Origin: an uncultured Saprospiraceae bacterium
GTDB taxonomy: Bacteria; Bacteroidota; Bacteroidia; Chitinophagales; Saprospiraceae
Reading direction: 5' to 3'
Assembly (NCBI GenBank): GCA_937928405.1
Contig: CALFWZ010000065.1
Location: 1 to 64,000 of the forward strand
DNA: 64,000 nucleotides
Shown: in pieces, positions 16,375-25,512 of the stretch
Layout of the letters: each line of letters begins with the position of its first letter
How positions within the stretch are numbered: position 1 is the stretch's first letter
Position numbers and translations under genes: made by a program
The notes under the pieces: model-generated
Told to the model about the DNA's origin: nothing
Seen by the model: the letters and a program-made list of their open reading frames with translations, nothing else
Database searches by the model: none

Positions 16375-17343
16375 ATGTTGATTCGTCTTACGTCCATTAT
16401 TTTTCTTTTACTGCTCTTTTGGAGTTGTGAAGAAGTGGTGGAACTAGACTTGGAATTTGATTCAAAGGTCGTAGTTGTTTCTGAAATAGCGCCCAATCGA
16501 AGAGTCGAGGTTAATTTAAGTCGTTCACGATCAATTCTTTCTGAAGAACCAACAGAATACATCGGCGGCGCTGAGGTATCCATAGAAAATCGTCGAATTG
16601 GACAGACTATCGAACTTTTTTTTCAAAAAGGAGACACAACGGACACTTCAAATCCTAACAACACTCAAATTCCTCTTTATCTCGCAGAAGAAAGAAATCT
16701 AATTGGCGGTTCTAATAACTACGAATTAAATGTGAAAGTAGCAGGAGAAGAACCAATTTCTGCTATAACCACCATTCCAGAACGGGTTAATATACAGTCC
16801 TTGAATGTTACTAATTTTGAGAAAAATCTTGACCCTCGAGTTGATAATCAATTTAAAATTAATTTTGATTTTGGTTTCATCCATAATCCCCTTATTGCAA
16901 ATAATTACCATTTAGTTGCTTATTTTATCTACGACACCTTTGATGAACCAGCAGAACCAGGGGCAGATACCTCCTTTTATTCACTTATTCAAACACCAAT
17001 TGTAGAGGATCTAGCGGTCGAATCTCCTTATACCTTTGATTTTGAAAATGGTGTGCTTATTCAGGGAGATGATATTTCCGAAGGAACCAACAATTTTAAT
17101 GTCGAATTATCTGTCAGCTTTGACACCAACTTTCCTACCGAAGCGTCTAATCCACAATTAATTGTAGAATTGAGAAATACGAATTTTGACTATCATGATT
17201 ATCATTTTAAACTTTCTCGACAAAGAAGCCAGCGGGATCCTGTCCTCGCACAAGCGATTCTAATTCCTTCTAATATCAATAATGGTCTTGGGATTTTTAG
17301 TGGGTATAACTACGATTTACGACTTGTACGCTTAAGAGAATAA
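16375..17343 (+). CDS. DUF4249 lipoprotein, partner of the STN TonB receptor
   Basis: 322 residues with a lipoprotein signal ending LLFWSC (Cys18), followed by EEVVELDLEFDSKVVVVSEI, the usual opening of DUF4249 proteins. The rest is beta-rich with the family pattern of GGAEVSIENRR near residue 62. DUF4249 genes typically follow TonB receptors, as here with a 5-bp gap, and probably form the surface lid or substrate-binding lipoprotein of the transporter. The function is inferred from context. The second such pair at 25513-28817 is related in layout but lacks fecR and the STN domain. Confidence 0.85.
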   Translation: MLIRLTSIIFLLLLFWSCEEVVELDLEFDSKVVVVSEIAPNRRVEVNLSRSRSILSEEPTEYIGGAEVSIENRRIGQTIELFFQKGDTTDTSNPNNTQIPLYLAEERNLIGGSNNYELNVKVAGEEPISAITTIPERVNIQSLNVTNFEKNLDPRVDNQFKINFDFGFIHNPLIANNYHLVAYFIYDTFDEPAEPGADTSFYSLIQTPIVEDLAVESPYTFDFENGVLIQGDDISEGTNNFNVELSVSFDTNFPTEASNPQLIVELRNTNFDYHDYHFKLSRQRSQRDPVLAQAILIPSNINNGLGIFSGYNYDLRLVRLRE

Positions 17344-17394
17344 AATCCCAGCCTTTCTTGCATATCTGCCTTTCAGCTTTTCCTTAAAATATCG

Positions 17395-17402
17395 TATTTT
17401 TG
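17395..17402 (+). promoter_or_regulatory. Bacteroidota -7 promoter element (TAnnTTTG) of the ABC-F gene
   Basis: TATTTTTG matches TAnnTTTG and lies 36 bp before the ATG at 17439, giving a leader of about 30 bases. No convincing -33 box is seen. It separates the ABC-F gene from the preceding receptor operon, after which no terminator hairpin is visible. Confidence 0.45.
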
Positions 17403-17438
17403 CATTTCTTTTTGAAAAAAAATTAATACTAACGAAGT

Positions 17439-19082
17439 ATGCTTGCTACTAATGATTTGGGTTTACAATATGGTAAACGTGTTCTATTTGATGAAGTCAA
17501 TCTTAAATTTACCACCGGTAATTGTTACGGAGTGATTGGGGCCAATGGTGCTGGGAAATCTACTTTTTTAAAGATCCTTGCCGGCGATATTGATCCAACA
17601 CGAGGTCATGTGCATCTAGAACCCAATAATCGGATGGCAGTCCTTCGCCAGAATCACTTCGAATATGAAGAAGAGGAAGTACTGAATGTGGTCATGATGG
17701 GACATCAGGAGATGTATCAAATCAATCTAGAAAAGACGGCCATCTATATGAATCCAGAAGCCACCGAAGCAGAAGGAATGCGTGCTGCTGAATTGGAAAA
17801 TAAATACGGAGAAATGGGAGGCTGGGAAGCAAAAAGTGACGCGGCCGAGCTACTCAGTAATCTTGGGATTAAAGAAGTGCTCCACAGAAAAAACATGAGT
17901 GAGCTAAGTGGTCCACAAAAAGTAAAAGTTCTTTTAGCACAAGCTTTATACGGTGATCCAGATATCTTGCTACTCGATGAGCCTACCAACGATTTGGATG
18001 CCGAGACAGTAACTTGGTTGGCAGACTTTTTAGCTGATTTTAAGAATACAGTGATTGTCGTTTCTCACGACAGGTATTTTCTTGACATGGTTTGTACGCA
18101 CATTGTTGATATTGATTTTAATGCTATTAGAATCTTTACGGGTAACTATACCTTCTGGTATGAAAGTAGCCAGCTGATGACGCAACAAATGGCCAATAAA
18201 AACAAGAAGACCGAGCAAAAGCGAAAAGAGATGATGGAGTTTATTGCTCGTTTCTCAGCCAATGCTTCCAAGTCCAAGCAGGCTACCAGTCGTAAAAAAG
18301 CACTAGATAAACTTAGTCTAGAAGAGATTAAACCTTCTAGCCGTAAATATCCATTTATTAATTTTAAGCCTGAGCGAGCGCCTGGTGATCAGATTCTAAA
18401 AGTAGAAAATTTATCTACTAGTAATGAAGCTGGTGAGGTATTGTTTAGTGGGGTTAGTTTTATGATGAATAAAGGAGAGAAGATCGCTTTGTTTAGTAAA
18501 GATTCTGCCATTTTGACGGCGTTCTTCGATATTTTGAGTGGGGAGAAAAAACCAGATACTGGGACCATTGAGTATGGTCAAACCATCAAAATGGAATACT
18601 TGCCCAACGAAAACGAAGCATTCTTTGTGGATGACAACGACCTAAATTTGATTGATTGGTTACGTCAATTTTCCCCAGGAGAAAAAGATGAGCAATTTAT
18701 TCGCGGATTTTTAGGTAGAATGTTATTTTCTGGAGAAGAAGTACACAAGATGTCCAGTGTTTTATCTGGAGGTGAAAAAGTCCGTTGTATGTTATCGAAG
18801 ACCATGCTTCAGGAACCCAACTTTCTACTACTAGACGAACCAACCAACCACCTTGACCTAGAGTCGATTACTGCTTTAAACAATTCGTTGACTAGTTTTA
18901 CAGGTAATCTGATTTTTACTTCTCATGATCATCAACTGATGAACTCTGTTGGTAACCGCGTCATAGAAATTGGACCTAACGGGATGGTAGATCACCTGAT
19001 GTCTTTTGACGAATTTATTCGCTCTGAAGAGATTCGAGAAAAACGAGAGAAGCTGTATAATGGTCCAATGGTCGTGTCTTAA
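17439..19082 (+). CDS. ABC-F family ATPase (YbiT-like)
   Basis: 547 residues, soluble, with two ABC ATPase domains and no membrane segment: the ABC-F pattern of ribosome-associated translation factors. Domain 1 has Walker A GANGAGKS (34-41), signature LSGPQ (156-160) and Walker B ILLLDEP (176-182). A charged linker (about 250-295, KKTEQKRKEMMEF) follows. Domain 2 has signature LSGGE (442-446) and Walker B FLLLDEPTNHLDLES (462-476). Its Walker A site (346-362, GEKIALFSKDSAILTAF) has lost the GxxGxGKS/T motif including the lysine. The layout best matches YbiT-type members. Antibiotic-resistance ABC-F proteins cannot be excluded but nothing points to one. Confidence 0.85.
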   Translation: MLATNDLGLQYGKRVLFDEVNLKFTTGNCYGVIGANGAGKSTFLKILAGDIDPTRGHVHLEPNNRMAVLRQNHFEYEEEEVLNVVMMGHQEMYQINLEKTAIYMNPEATEAEGMRAAELENKYGEMGGWEAKSDAAELLSNLGIKEVLHRKNMSELSGPQKVKVLLAQALYGDPDILLLDEPTNDLDAETVTWLADFLADFKNTVIVVSHDRYFLDMVCTHIVDIDFNAIRIFTGNYTFWYESSQLMTQQMANKNKKTEQKRKEMMEFIARFSANASKSKQATSRKKALDKLSLEEIKPSSRKYPFINFKPERAPGDQILKVENLSTSNEAGEVLFSGVSFMMNKGEKIALFSKDSAILTAFFDILSGEKKPDTGTIEYGQTIKMEYLPNENEAFFVDDNDLNLIDWLRQFSPGEKDEQFIRGFLGRMLFSGEEVHKMSSVLSGGEKVRCMLSKTMLQEPNFLLLDEPTNHLDLESITALNNSLTSFTGNLIFTSHDHQLMNSVGNRVIEIGPNGMVDHLMSFDEFIRSEEIREKREKLYNGPMVVS

Positions 19083-19148
19083 TGAGGGTTAATTTTTGAG
19101 ATGGGGGTTGAAAACTCATATTCTAGAACAATTCTCTAGGTACGTAAA

Positions 19149-19514
19149 TCACCCCAACACCAAAATTCCAATCCCTATTAATGCCGGTAATGCCTGTACA
19201 AAAAAGATCCTTCGGCTTGCCGTCAACGCCCCATAAATTCCAGCGACCGACACACAAGCAAGAAAAAATAGACCTACCTTTTCCGACCAAACCGGATCAG
19301 TAATTAGTAAAGACCAAATTAGACCGGCGGCTAAAAATCCATTGTACAAACCCTGATTGGCCGCCATGGTTTTTGTTGGTGTGAAAAGTTCGTCGGGTAA
19401 GGCACCCTTAAAAGTTTTTCTTCCTAAAGTCTCCCAAGCAAACATTTCCATGTAGAGAATGTAAACGTGCTCTAGCGCTACTAAGCCAATAATGATTTTT
19501 CCAAGTACTTCCAT
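19149..19514 (-). CDS. DUF1304 family membrane protein
   Basis: 121 residues with four predicted membrane helices (about 3-20, 50-70, 77-95 and 102-120). The family pattern is clear: GLVALEHVYILYMEMFAWET, then TKTMAANQGLYNGFLAAGL. DUF1304 proteins are small inner-membrane proteins of unknown function. The gene is alone, convergent with the ABC-F gene (gap 66 bp) and divergent from the DUF3810 gene. Confidence 0.85.
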   Translation of the reverse strand: MEVLGKIIIGLVALEHVYILYMEMFAWETLGRKTFKGALPDELFTPTKTMAANQGLYNGFLAAGLIWSLLITDPVWSEKVGLFFLACVSVAGIYGALTASRRIFFVQALPALIGIGILVLG

Positions 19515-19662
19515 AGTGATTTTTTGTAAAGGTAAGAAAAAATAGTTTTTTCAAAGCCTTAGAATATAGCATCGTTTTTTGGCAGAATTAACGGCTTGTA
19601 AATGATTAAATAGTCAGGTACAAAAAAAAATGAAATACAAATTTTTAGCCAGCCATTAATAC

Positions 19663-19853
19663 TGAAGTTGTTTAATAATTCAAAAAGAAGCCGAGAATGA
19701 AAGAAAATAATTCAAATCCCCGCCTGACTGATCGTCGATCGGGCAGGGAGTCTATTTTTTGAGCGCATAGCCGCGCTATGGGCGATAAAAAAGACGATGA
19801 GTTGGATAATTTTCTAAGTTCGCAGGCGTTTTGAGAGTTTTTAAACAACTTCA
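19663..19853. mobile_element. MITE-like inverted-repeat element, family 1, copy B
   Basis: 191 bp bounded by TGAAGTTGTTTAA and TTAAACAACTTCA, as at 2100-2284. Inner arms GAAAATAATTCAAA and TTGGATAATTTTC pair imperfectly. The central hairpin CATAGC-CGC-GCTATG (19766-19780) is identical to copy A, while a GATCGTCGATC palindrome replaces copy A's CCCGAA hairpin. It is non-coding. Its right end lies 19 bp before the DUF3810 start codon. A longer open reading frame that begins inside it (19831) is an artefact. Confidence 0.7.
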
Positions 19854-19872
19854 CTGTATTTTTACCCTTGAT

Positions 19873-20949
19873 ATGAAATTTGACAAACGCTTTTGGGGGA
19901 TTGGATTAGGAGTCATGGCCGTGATACTTCGATGGCTTTTAGGTTTTTCTCCGCAGTTGATGGAGACGGTATACAGTCGTGGGTTATTTAAAATAATCCG
20001 AGTGGTTCTCGACAGTATCCATTGGATATTACCATTTTCTGGTTTGTACCTATTAATCATAAGTTTACTGGTAGCGATCTTTTTTGGGGTTAAAAAATGG
20101 AAACAGTCTCAGCGATCCTTTTTGGGAAAAATGGGTCAATCCGTATTTACCATTGGATCATTGGCTGGTTGGATAATTTTTCTTTTTCTATTTTTATGGG
20201 GATTTAATTATGGAAGAATTCCAATAGTTGATCAGCTAAAAATCTCCCCAAAGCCCCTTAAACTCGAAACGGTCGTTGAAGAACTGAACGCGCGGCAAAT
20301 AAAATTAGTGGAGCTTCGATCCAATATTCCAGCGGCCAAACCAGATACTTCGTTTACGCTCGATGACCTACCTAATAATATGGTGGAACATTTACGCCAA
20401 GGATTAGAAAATCAATTAAGAGCGTTAGGATATCCAGCTACTGGATTTCCAACCGTCAGAACCGGTTATCCGAAGGGGATAATTTGGAGGTTTGGAGCCA
20501 TCGGTTTTTACAATCCATTTACAGGAGAGTGTAATGTAGATCCTGCGGTACATCCCATTGATCGTCCTTATGTAGTGGCCCATGAATTAGCCCACGCATA
20601 CGGATTTGGAGATGAAGGCACCTGTAATTTTTTAGCCTATCTAACTTGCAAAAATAGTAATCATCCTTTTATTCAATACGCTGGAATATTTAACTATTGG
20701 CAATATCTATATTATAGTTACCGTAGAACGGACCGTGAAAATTTCAATAAATTCTATGAAACTTTACCACCTGGATTGAAAACTGATGTTCAATCCATTG
20801 AAGCCAATAGCGCCGCTTACCCTGATTTCTTTCCTACTAGTTTTAGAATTGCGACTTATGATGCCTTTCTCAAATCTCAAGGAGTTTCCGATGGATTTGC
20901 TAGCTATAATCAAGTAGTTATGCTGGTCTACGCCTGGGAAAACAAGTAA
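19873..20949 (+). CDS. DUF3810 family membrane protein with zinc-protease-like HExxH motif
   Basis: 358 residues from ATG 19873. The open frame extends to 19831, but that part lies in the repeat element, so I place the start at MKFDKRFWG. Three N-terminal membrane helices (about 5-25, 45-75 and 95-120) precede a soluble domain. That domain contains the metal-binding HELAHAYGFGDEG, with a conserved GIIWRFGAIGFYNPFTGECN stretch upstream. The HExxH plus downstream Glu suggests a gluzincin-like peptidase. The family has no established substrate. The catalytic domain would face the periplasm or cytoplasm depending on topology, which I cannot settle. Confidence 0.85.
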   Translation: MKFDKRFWGIGLGVMAVILRWLLGFSPQLMETVYSRGLFKIIRVVLDSIHWILPFSGLYLLIISLLVAIFFGVKKWKQSQRSFLGKMGQSVFTIGSLAGWIIFLFLFLWGFNYGRIPIVDQLKISPKPLKLETVVEELNARQIKLVELRSNIPAAKPDTSFTLDDLPNNMVEHLRQGLENQLRALGYPATGFPTVRTGYPKGIIWRFGAIGFYNPFTGECNVDPAVHPIDRPYVVAHELAHAYGFGDEGTCNFLAYLTCKNSNHPFIQYAGIFNYWQYLYYSYRRTDRENFNKFYETLPPGLKTDVQSIEANSAAYPDFFPTSFRIATYDAFLKSQGVSDGFASYNQVVMLVYAWENK

Positions 20950-21111
20950 GTAAAGTAGCCTAAATGACGATGGGCGGCAATTTTTTTCATTTTCTTAAAT
21001 TATTTAGAAAAAACTAGTTACCAATAACAACAATTCACTATATTGAGGGAATAATCAGGCCTTTCTAAATCTAACCCTTTTACTTATTAATTTTTCCATA
21101 ATATTAATTTT

Positions 21112-24100
21112 ATGAAAACACATTACAATTTTATTTTAATACTCTTTTTTTCATTTTTATCGGCATTTTCCATTGCTCAGGAAAAATATGCGCTAGATTT
21201 AAATACTGGGAAGCATATTCCAACCGCTAATTTAGAAGACTTTATCAGGCAGCCGAATATTCAAAACGGGGAAATTTTCAATGGTAAATACTACCGGATG
21301 GTCCAATTTTTTGAAATTCCAAATGAGGTTGCTCTAGAACAAATAGCTAACCAAGGAATTGAACTCTTGGAATATTATCCACGTCTTGCCTATTTGGCAG
21401 CATTCCCAACTGATCTAGCATTGGACCAATTACAGGAATTAAACATCCGTGCTATTTTTCCTTTGGATGCTTTGTTGAAGATCAGTGCAAAACTTTTAGC
21501 TGACGAATTGCCTGATTGGACGGTCCAACGGGATCAAGTCAAGGTGATGCTTAAATTTCATAAGAATATCTCCTACGATAAGGCAGTGAAAGAAATGAAT
21601 GATGCCGGTCTACCAATCATTAAGGCCAATGGTATTAATAATTTTATGGAAACACGCATTTTACCCAATAGAATAGAAGAAATTGCTAGTTTACCTTTTG
21701 TCGCACACCTTGGTTTAGGTCCTGCTCCAGATGTAAAGGATGATGTGGAAGGCAGATCTTTACACCGAGCCAATGTGCTAGATACCGGTTTACCTATGGG
21801 ACGAAATTTTGACGGAAGTGGTATCAATGTTTTGGTAAGAGATGATGGACAAATTGGACCACATATTGATTTTCATGGAAGACTAACACAAGATTTGGCA
21901 GAACCAAGAACAATTAATGATAATCACGGAGATAATGTAGCCGGTATCATGAGTGGTTCAGGAAATTTTGATCCTACTAAACGTGGAATGGCCGCTGGAA
22001 CTGGGGTATATGTTTTGGATTATGATGCCACCTTTTTGGATAACACCATGAACTACTTTTTTAATGAGGATGTGATTGTAACCAATTCCTCTTACAGTAA
22101 TGGTTGTAATGCTGGTTACACTGAAATTACCGCAACGGTAGATCAGCAGGTTTTCCAAAATCCTACTTTAATGCACGTTTTTTCGGCTGGAAACTCAAAT
22201 AATAATGAATGTGGCTATGGAGCCGGAGATCAATGGGGAAATATTACTGGAGGACATAAACAAGGTAAAAATGTAACCACCGTAGCTAACCTAGAAGATG
22301 ATGCTACTTTAGTAAACTCAAGTAGTCGTGGACCTGCCCATGATGGTCGAATCAAGCCAGATATCGCTTCTAACGGAGCAGATCAATTTGGAACAGAACC
22401 CAATAATACGTATGATGAATTTGGCGGAACTTCTGGTGCTGCTCCTGGTGTAGCTGGGATTTTTGCGCAACTACATCAAGCTTATAAATCACTTAATGGC
22501 GGCTTCACCGCTCCCTCTTCTTTGCTAAAGGCCATCTTGTTAAATACAGCCAATGATCTAGGGACTGTAGGTCCAGACTTTAGATATGGTTGGGGACATG
22601 TCAATGCTTTCCGAGCAGTTAAAGTTTTAGAAGAGAATCGTTACCAAACGCTAGACGTAAGTCAAGGAAATACGACAGAGTTTTCTTTAAATATCCCAGA
22701 AGGGGTAAATAAAGCTAAGGTGATGTTGTATTGGGATGATCCAGAAGGTTCGATAGGAACTAGTTTTGCGCTACTGAATGATTTAGATTTAAAATTAGAA
22801 AAAAATGGCGTTGAATATCTTCCTTGGGTATTGGATCCATCTCCGAATCCAGTTACGCTCAACCAACCGGCAACCAAAGGCGAAGATCATTTAAATAATA
22901 TGGAACAAGTGGAGATTGATAATCCAGAACCTGGCGCTTATACCGTTATTGTCAATGGAACCATTTTACCATTTGGTGTCAAGAGTTTTCATATGGTTTA
23001 CGAATATCAAACAGATCAGGTAGACCTCACCTATCCAATTGGTGGTGAGAACATGGTACCAGGTGAGTTACAGAATATTCATTGGGATGCTTTAGGTCAA
23101 TTAGAAGATTACCAAATCTCCTATTCTGTTGATGGTGGAAATAATTGGATAGATATTGCTTCCGTAGCTGGAACTGAACGGATGTATACTGATTGGGTGG
23201 TGCCAAATGTTAACACTGGAAATGGAAAAATAAGAGTCACCAGTAGTAATGGCAATACGACCATTAATGAAGTAGATTTTAGTATTGCTCCAATGCCAGA
23301 AAATTTAGCGGTAGCATCAGCTTGTCCTGAAGGAATTACCCTAACATGGGATCCGCTTTCTGAGGTAGAGAATTACGAAATTTATGTTCTAGGAGAAAAA
23401 TATATGGAGGTTGTTGGAACTTCAATGACAAACACATTCCTTTACATAACCAACGATTTAGAGGCGGAACAGTACTTTTCTGTTCATGCTAATTTTGCCA
23501 ATGGAGCTACTTCGCGACGAGTGAATGCTACTTATTTTGCAGGAGGTTTAGAAGCTTGCCAGCAGGAAAACGATCTGTCAAGTGTTGGTACTTCAATCGA
23601 GGCAGGCGATATTTTCCTTTCTTGTGATGGTATTGATGATGAGGTATTTACTTTAGAAATAACAAATACCGGATTAATGCCTCAAAGTAATTTTTCCGTT
23701 AGCTATCAGTTAGATAACCAGCCAGTCGTAACAGATTTAGTAACAGCTGAAGTGCTGCCAGGTGCTTCCTACTCACATGATTTTTCTCAAACCATAAATC
23801 TTACAGAAGAAGGAATTTATTCCCTCAAATCTTGGATCAGTTTGAATGATAATAATTATACGGTTGATGATACCATTAATCAAGTCGTAAATTTATCTAT
23901 CTACGATGGTGCGGGGCTTGCGTTAGATTATCAAGAAACTTTTGGAGGAATGGTATTTCCACCAGTTGATTATCTAATTCTCAATCCTGATGACGCTACT
24001 ACTTGGCAACCAATCACTGTAACACAAAGAGATGGAACGGAAGGTCAGGTAGCATGGATTAATAATTTTGATTACGCAGCGGGGAATGATGTTCACGTGC

Positions 24101-25221
24101 CAGATGGTCTTTTAACACCTTTGATTGATTTGACAGATGCCACTGATGAAGTATTGACTTTTGATTTGGCTTATCGCGAATACCAACCAGGAGGCTTTAA
24201 TATAGAGGACGGTTTTAGGGTAGAAGTTTCTACTGATTGTGGAAATACTTACGACGAGGTGCTATTTGAAGCTTTTGGGGATGATTTAGCAACAACTGGC
24301 CCCAGTACACTCCGATTCTTTCCAAGTTCTCCTGCTGTTTGGCAAAAGAAAATTTTAGATATTTCTGCTTATTACGGGCAGTCGGTCATATTTAAATTTG
24401 AGAATTTAAGTGGTTATGGCAATAATATCTTTATTGATAATATCAATGTTGAATTTTTCGAGTTTGTTGCTCCAGTAGCGCAATTCACTGCTTCTACAGA
24501 AACGATTTGTCAAGGTGAAACAATTACCTTTACTAGCCAGTCAGAAGGAGCGGATAGTTACGATTGGACTTTTGGTGCGGTTAGTAACCCAGGTTCAGCT
24601 TCGACGGCTGGCCCGCATACTGTCACTTTTTTCAGTCCGGGAATCAATGTGGTTCAATTGATTGCTTCTAATCCAATTGGTGCGGATACCATTGAAATGG
24701 AAGTATTTGTGGACGAATTTATTGTGTCAAATTTTGAATCAACAGTTGTTGAAGGTACGCTTACCGTTGACTTTATGAATACTTCCATTGGTGGTTCTAG
24801 TTTTCTATGGGATTTTGGAGATGGCAACTTTAGTGATGATGAAAATCCTACGCACACCTATGCAGCTGCTGGTGATTACATGGTAATACTAAGGGTATCC
24901 TCTACAGCGTGTCCTCCCGGCGAGAGAACTAATGTAGTAGAATTATTACCAACAAATACTACGGAGCTGACGGAATCCTTTTCTGTTAAAGTGGCTCCTA
25001 ACCCTAACGCTGGTCAGTTTACCCTAAAAGTAGATGCTGCTACGCTAGAAAGTATTGACTGGACCCTGACAGGTGTGGATGGAAAAGCTTACCGATCAGG
25101 TAGCATTAATACGAATGAAATAGGAGAGATCAACGCAACAACTCTAGCTCCTGGAGTCTATTTCTTAGCGTTAACTTCTGGTGATCAGCGCTTTGTTGAA
25201 AGAGTGGTCATCATGAAGTAA
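21112..25221 (+). CDS. Subtilisin-like (S8) serine protease, T9SS secreted
   Basis: 1,369 residues. A signal peptide (1-23, SIAQE) is followed by a pro-region (about 25-215) and an S8 protease domain (about 230-510). The triad is intact: Asp244 (VLVRDDG), His272 (NDNHGDNVAGIMSG) and Ser441 (GGTSGAAPGVAG), with oxyanion-hole Asn361 in SAGNSNN. Further parts are a beta-sandwich, a fibronectin-like segment, a MAM/jelly-roll-like segment (about 945-1120) and two PKD domains (about 1120-1210 and 1210-1285, FLWDFGDGNFSDDENPTHTY). A type A T9SS sorting domain (about 1295-1369) starts at KVAPNPNAGQFTL. It is likely a secreted degradative enzyme. A strong terminator follows and the gene stands alone. 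Confidence 0.9.
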   Translation: MKTHYNFILILFFSFLSAFSIAQEKYALDLNTGKHIPTANLEDFIRQPNIQNGEIFNGKYYRMVQFFEIPNEVALEQIANQGIELLEYYPRLAYLAAFPTDLALDQLQELNIRAIFPLDALLKISAKLLADELPDWTVQRDQVKVMLKFHKNISYDKAVKEMNDAGLPIIKANGINNFMETRILPNRIEEIASLPFVAHLGLGPAPDVKDDVEGRSLHRANVLDTGLPMGRNFDGSGINVLVRDDGQIGPHIDFHGRLTQDLAEPRTINDNHGDNVAGIMSGSGNFDPTKRGMAAGTGVYVLDYDATFLDNTMNYFFNEDVIVTNSSYSNGCNAGYTEITATVDQQVFQNPTLMHVFSAGNSNNNECGYGAGDQWGNITGGHKQGKNVTTVANLEDDATLVNSSSRGPAHDGRIKPDIASNGADQFGTEPNNTYDEFGGTSGAAPGVAGIFAQLHQAYKSLNGGFTAPSSLLKAILLNTANDLGTVGPDFRYGWGHVNAFRAVKVLEENRYQTLDVSQGNTTEFSLNIPEGVNKAKVMLYWDDPEGSIGTSFALLNDLDLKLEKNGVEYLPWVLDPSPNPVTLNQPATKGEDHLNNMEQVEIDNPEPGAYTVIVNGTILPFGVKSFHMVYEYQTDQVDLTYPIGGENMVPGELQNIHWDALGQLEDYQISYSVDGGNNWIDIASVAGTERMYTDWVVPNVNTGNGKIRVTSSNGNTTINEVDFSIAPMPENLAVASACPEGITLTWDPLSEVENYEIYVLGEKYMEVVGTSMTNTFLYITNDLEAEQYFSVHANFANGATSRRVNATYFAGGLEACQQENDLSSVGTSIEAGDIFLSCDGIDDEVFTLEITNTGLMPQSNFSVSYQLDNQPVVTDLVTAEVLPGASYSHDFSQTINLTEEGIYSLKSWISLNDNNYTVDDTINQVVNLSIYDGAGLALDYQETFGGMVFPPVDYLILNPDDATTWQPITVTQRDGTEGQVAWINNFDYAAGNDVHVPDGLLTPLIDLTDATDEVLTFDLAYREYQPGGFNIEDGFRVEVSTDCGNTYDEVLFEAFGDDLATTGPSTLRFFPSSPAVWQKKILDISAYYGQSVIFKFENLSGYGNNIFIDNINVEFFEFVAPVAQFTASTETICQGETITFTSQSEGADSYDWTFGAVSNPGSASTAGPHTVTFFSPGINVVQLIASNPIGADTIEMEVFVDEFIVSNFESTVVEGTLTVDFMNTSIGGSSFLWDFGDGNFSDDENPTHTYAAAGDYMVILRVSSTACPPGERTNVVELLPTNTTELTESFSVKVAPNPNAGQFTLKVDAATLESIDWTLTGVDGKAYRSGSINTNEIGEINATTLAPGVYFLALTSGDQRFVERVVIMK

Positions 25222-25273
25222 TTTTCTCGATTGATTTAAGTTTATTTTATTGAACTTATTTATAAACTAATAA

Positions 25274-25307
25274 AAGCCGTATTCTCCTTGAATACGGCTT
25301 CTTTTTT
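25274..25307 (+). terminator. Rho-independent terminator after the S8 protease gene
   Basis: AAGCCGTATTC (25274-25284) and GAATACGGCTT (25290-25300) form a perfect 11-bp stem with a TCCTT loop, followed by C and six Ts. It is the strongest classical terminator in the window. Confidence 0.95.
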
Positions 25308-25390
25308 GTGTAGGATCTAGATTTTTTATTGAATTTTTACAACAACCATTTTTATTAACTTATGTTAATTAAGTTTTAATTTGGTGGCTA

Positions 25391-25398
25391 TATCTTTG
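25391..25398 (+). promoter_or_regulatory. Bacteroidota -7 promoter element (TAnnTTTG) of the second receptor operon
   Basis: TATCTTTG matches TAnnTTTG and lies 115 bp before the receptor ATG, after the preceding terminator. The expected -33 TTG is not clear. It would give a 5' leader of about 110 bases, in which no riboswitch fold was recognised. Confidence 0.4.
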
Positions 25399-25512
25399 TG
25401 ATCTAGTAAAACGCTTGTGTTAAATATAGAAAACACCTGCTATTTCAATTGTGACGAAACAAAATTTAGTTTATGTTTGTTTTCAACCACACCTTAACAC
25501 CAAAATTTAGAT

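Noticed and set aside
13709-17343. The receptor/DUF4249 pair as a SusC/SusD glycan-uptake system
   Set aside because: The partner lipoprotein has DUF4249 features and no SusD-type helical TPR region, and no glycoside hydrolases are adjacent.
19831-19872. Extended start of the DUF3810 gene at 19831
   Set aside because: The first 14 codons lie in the family 1 element and its flank. ATG 19873 precedes the natural N-terminus and first membrane helix.
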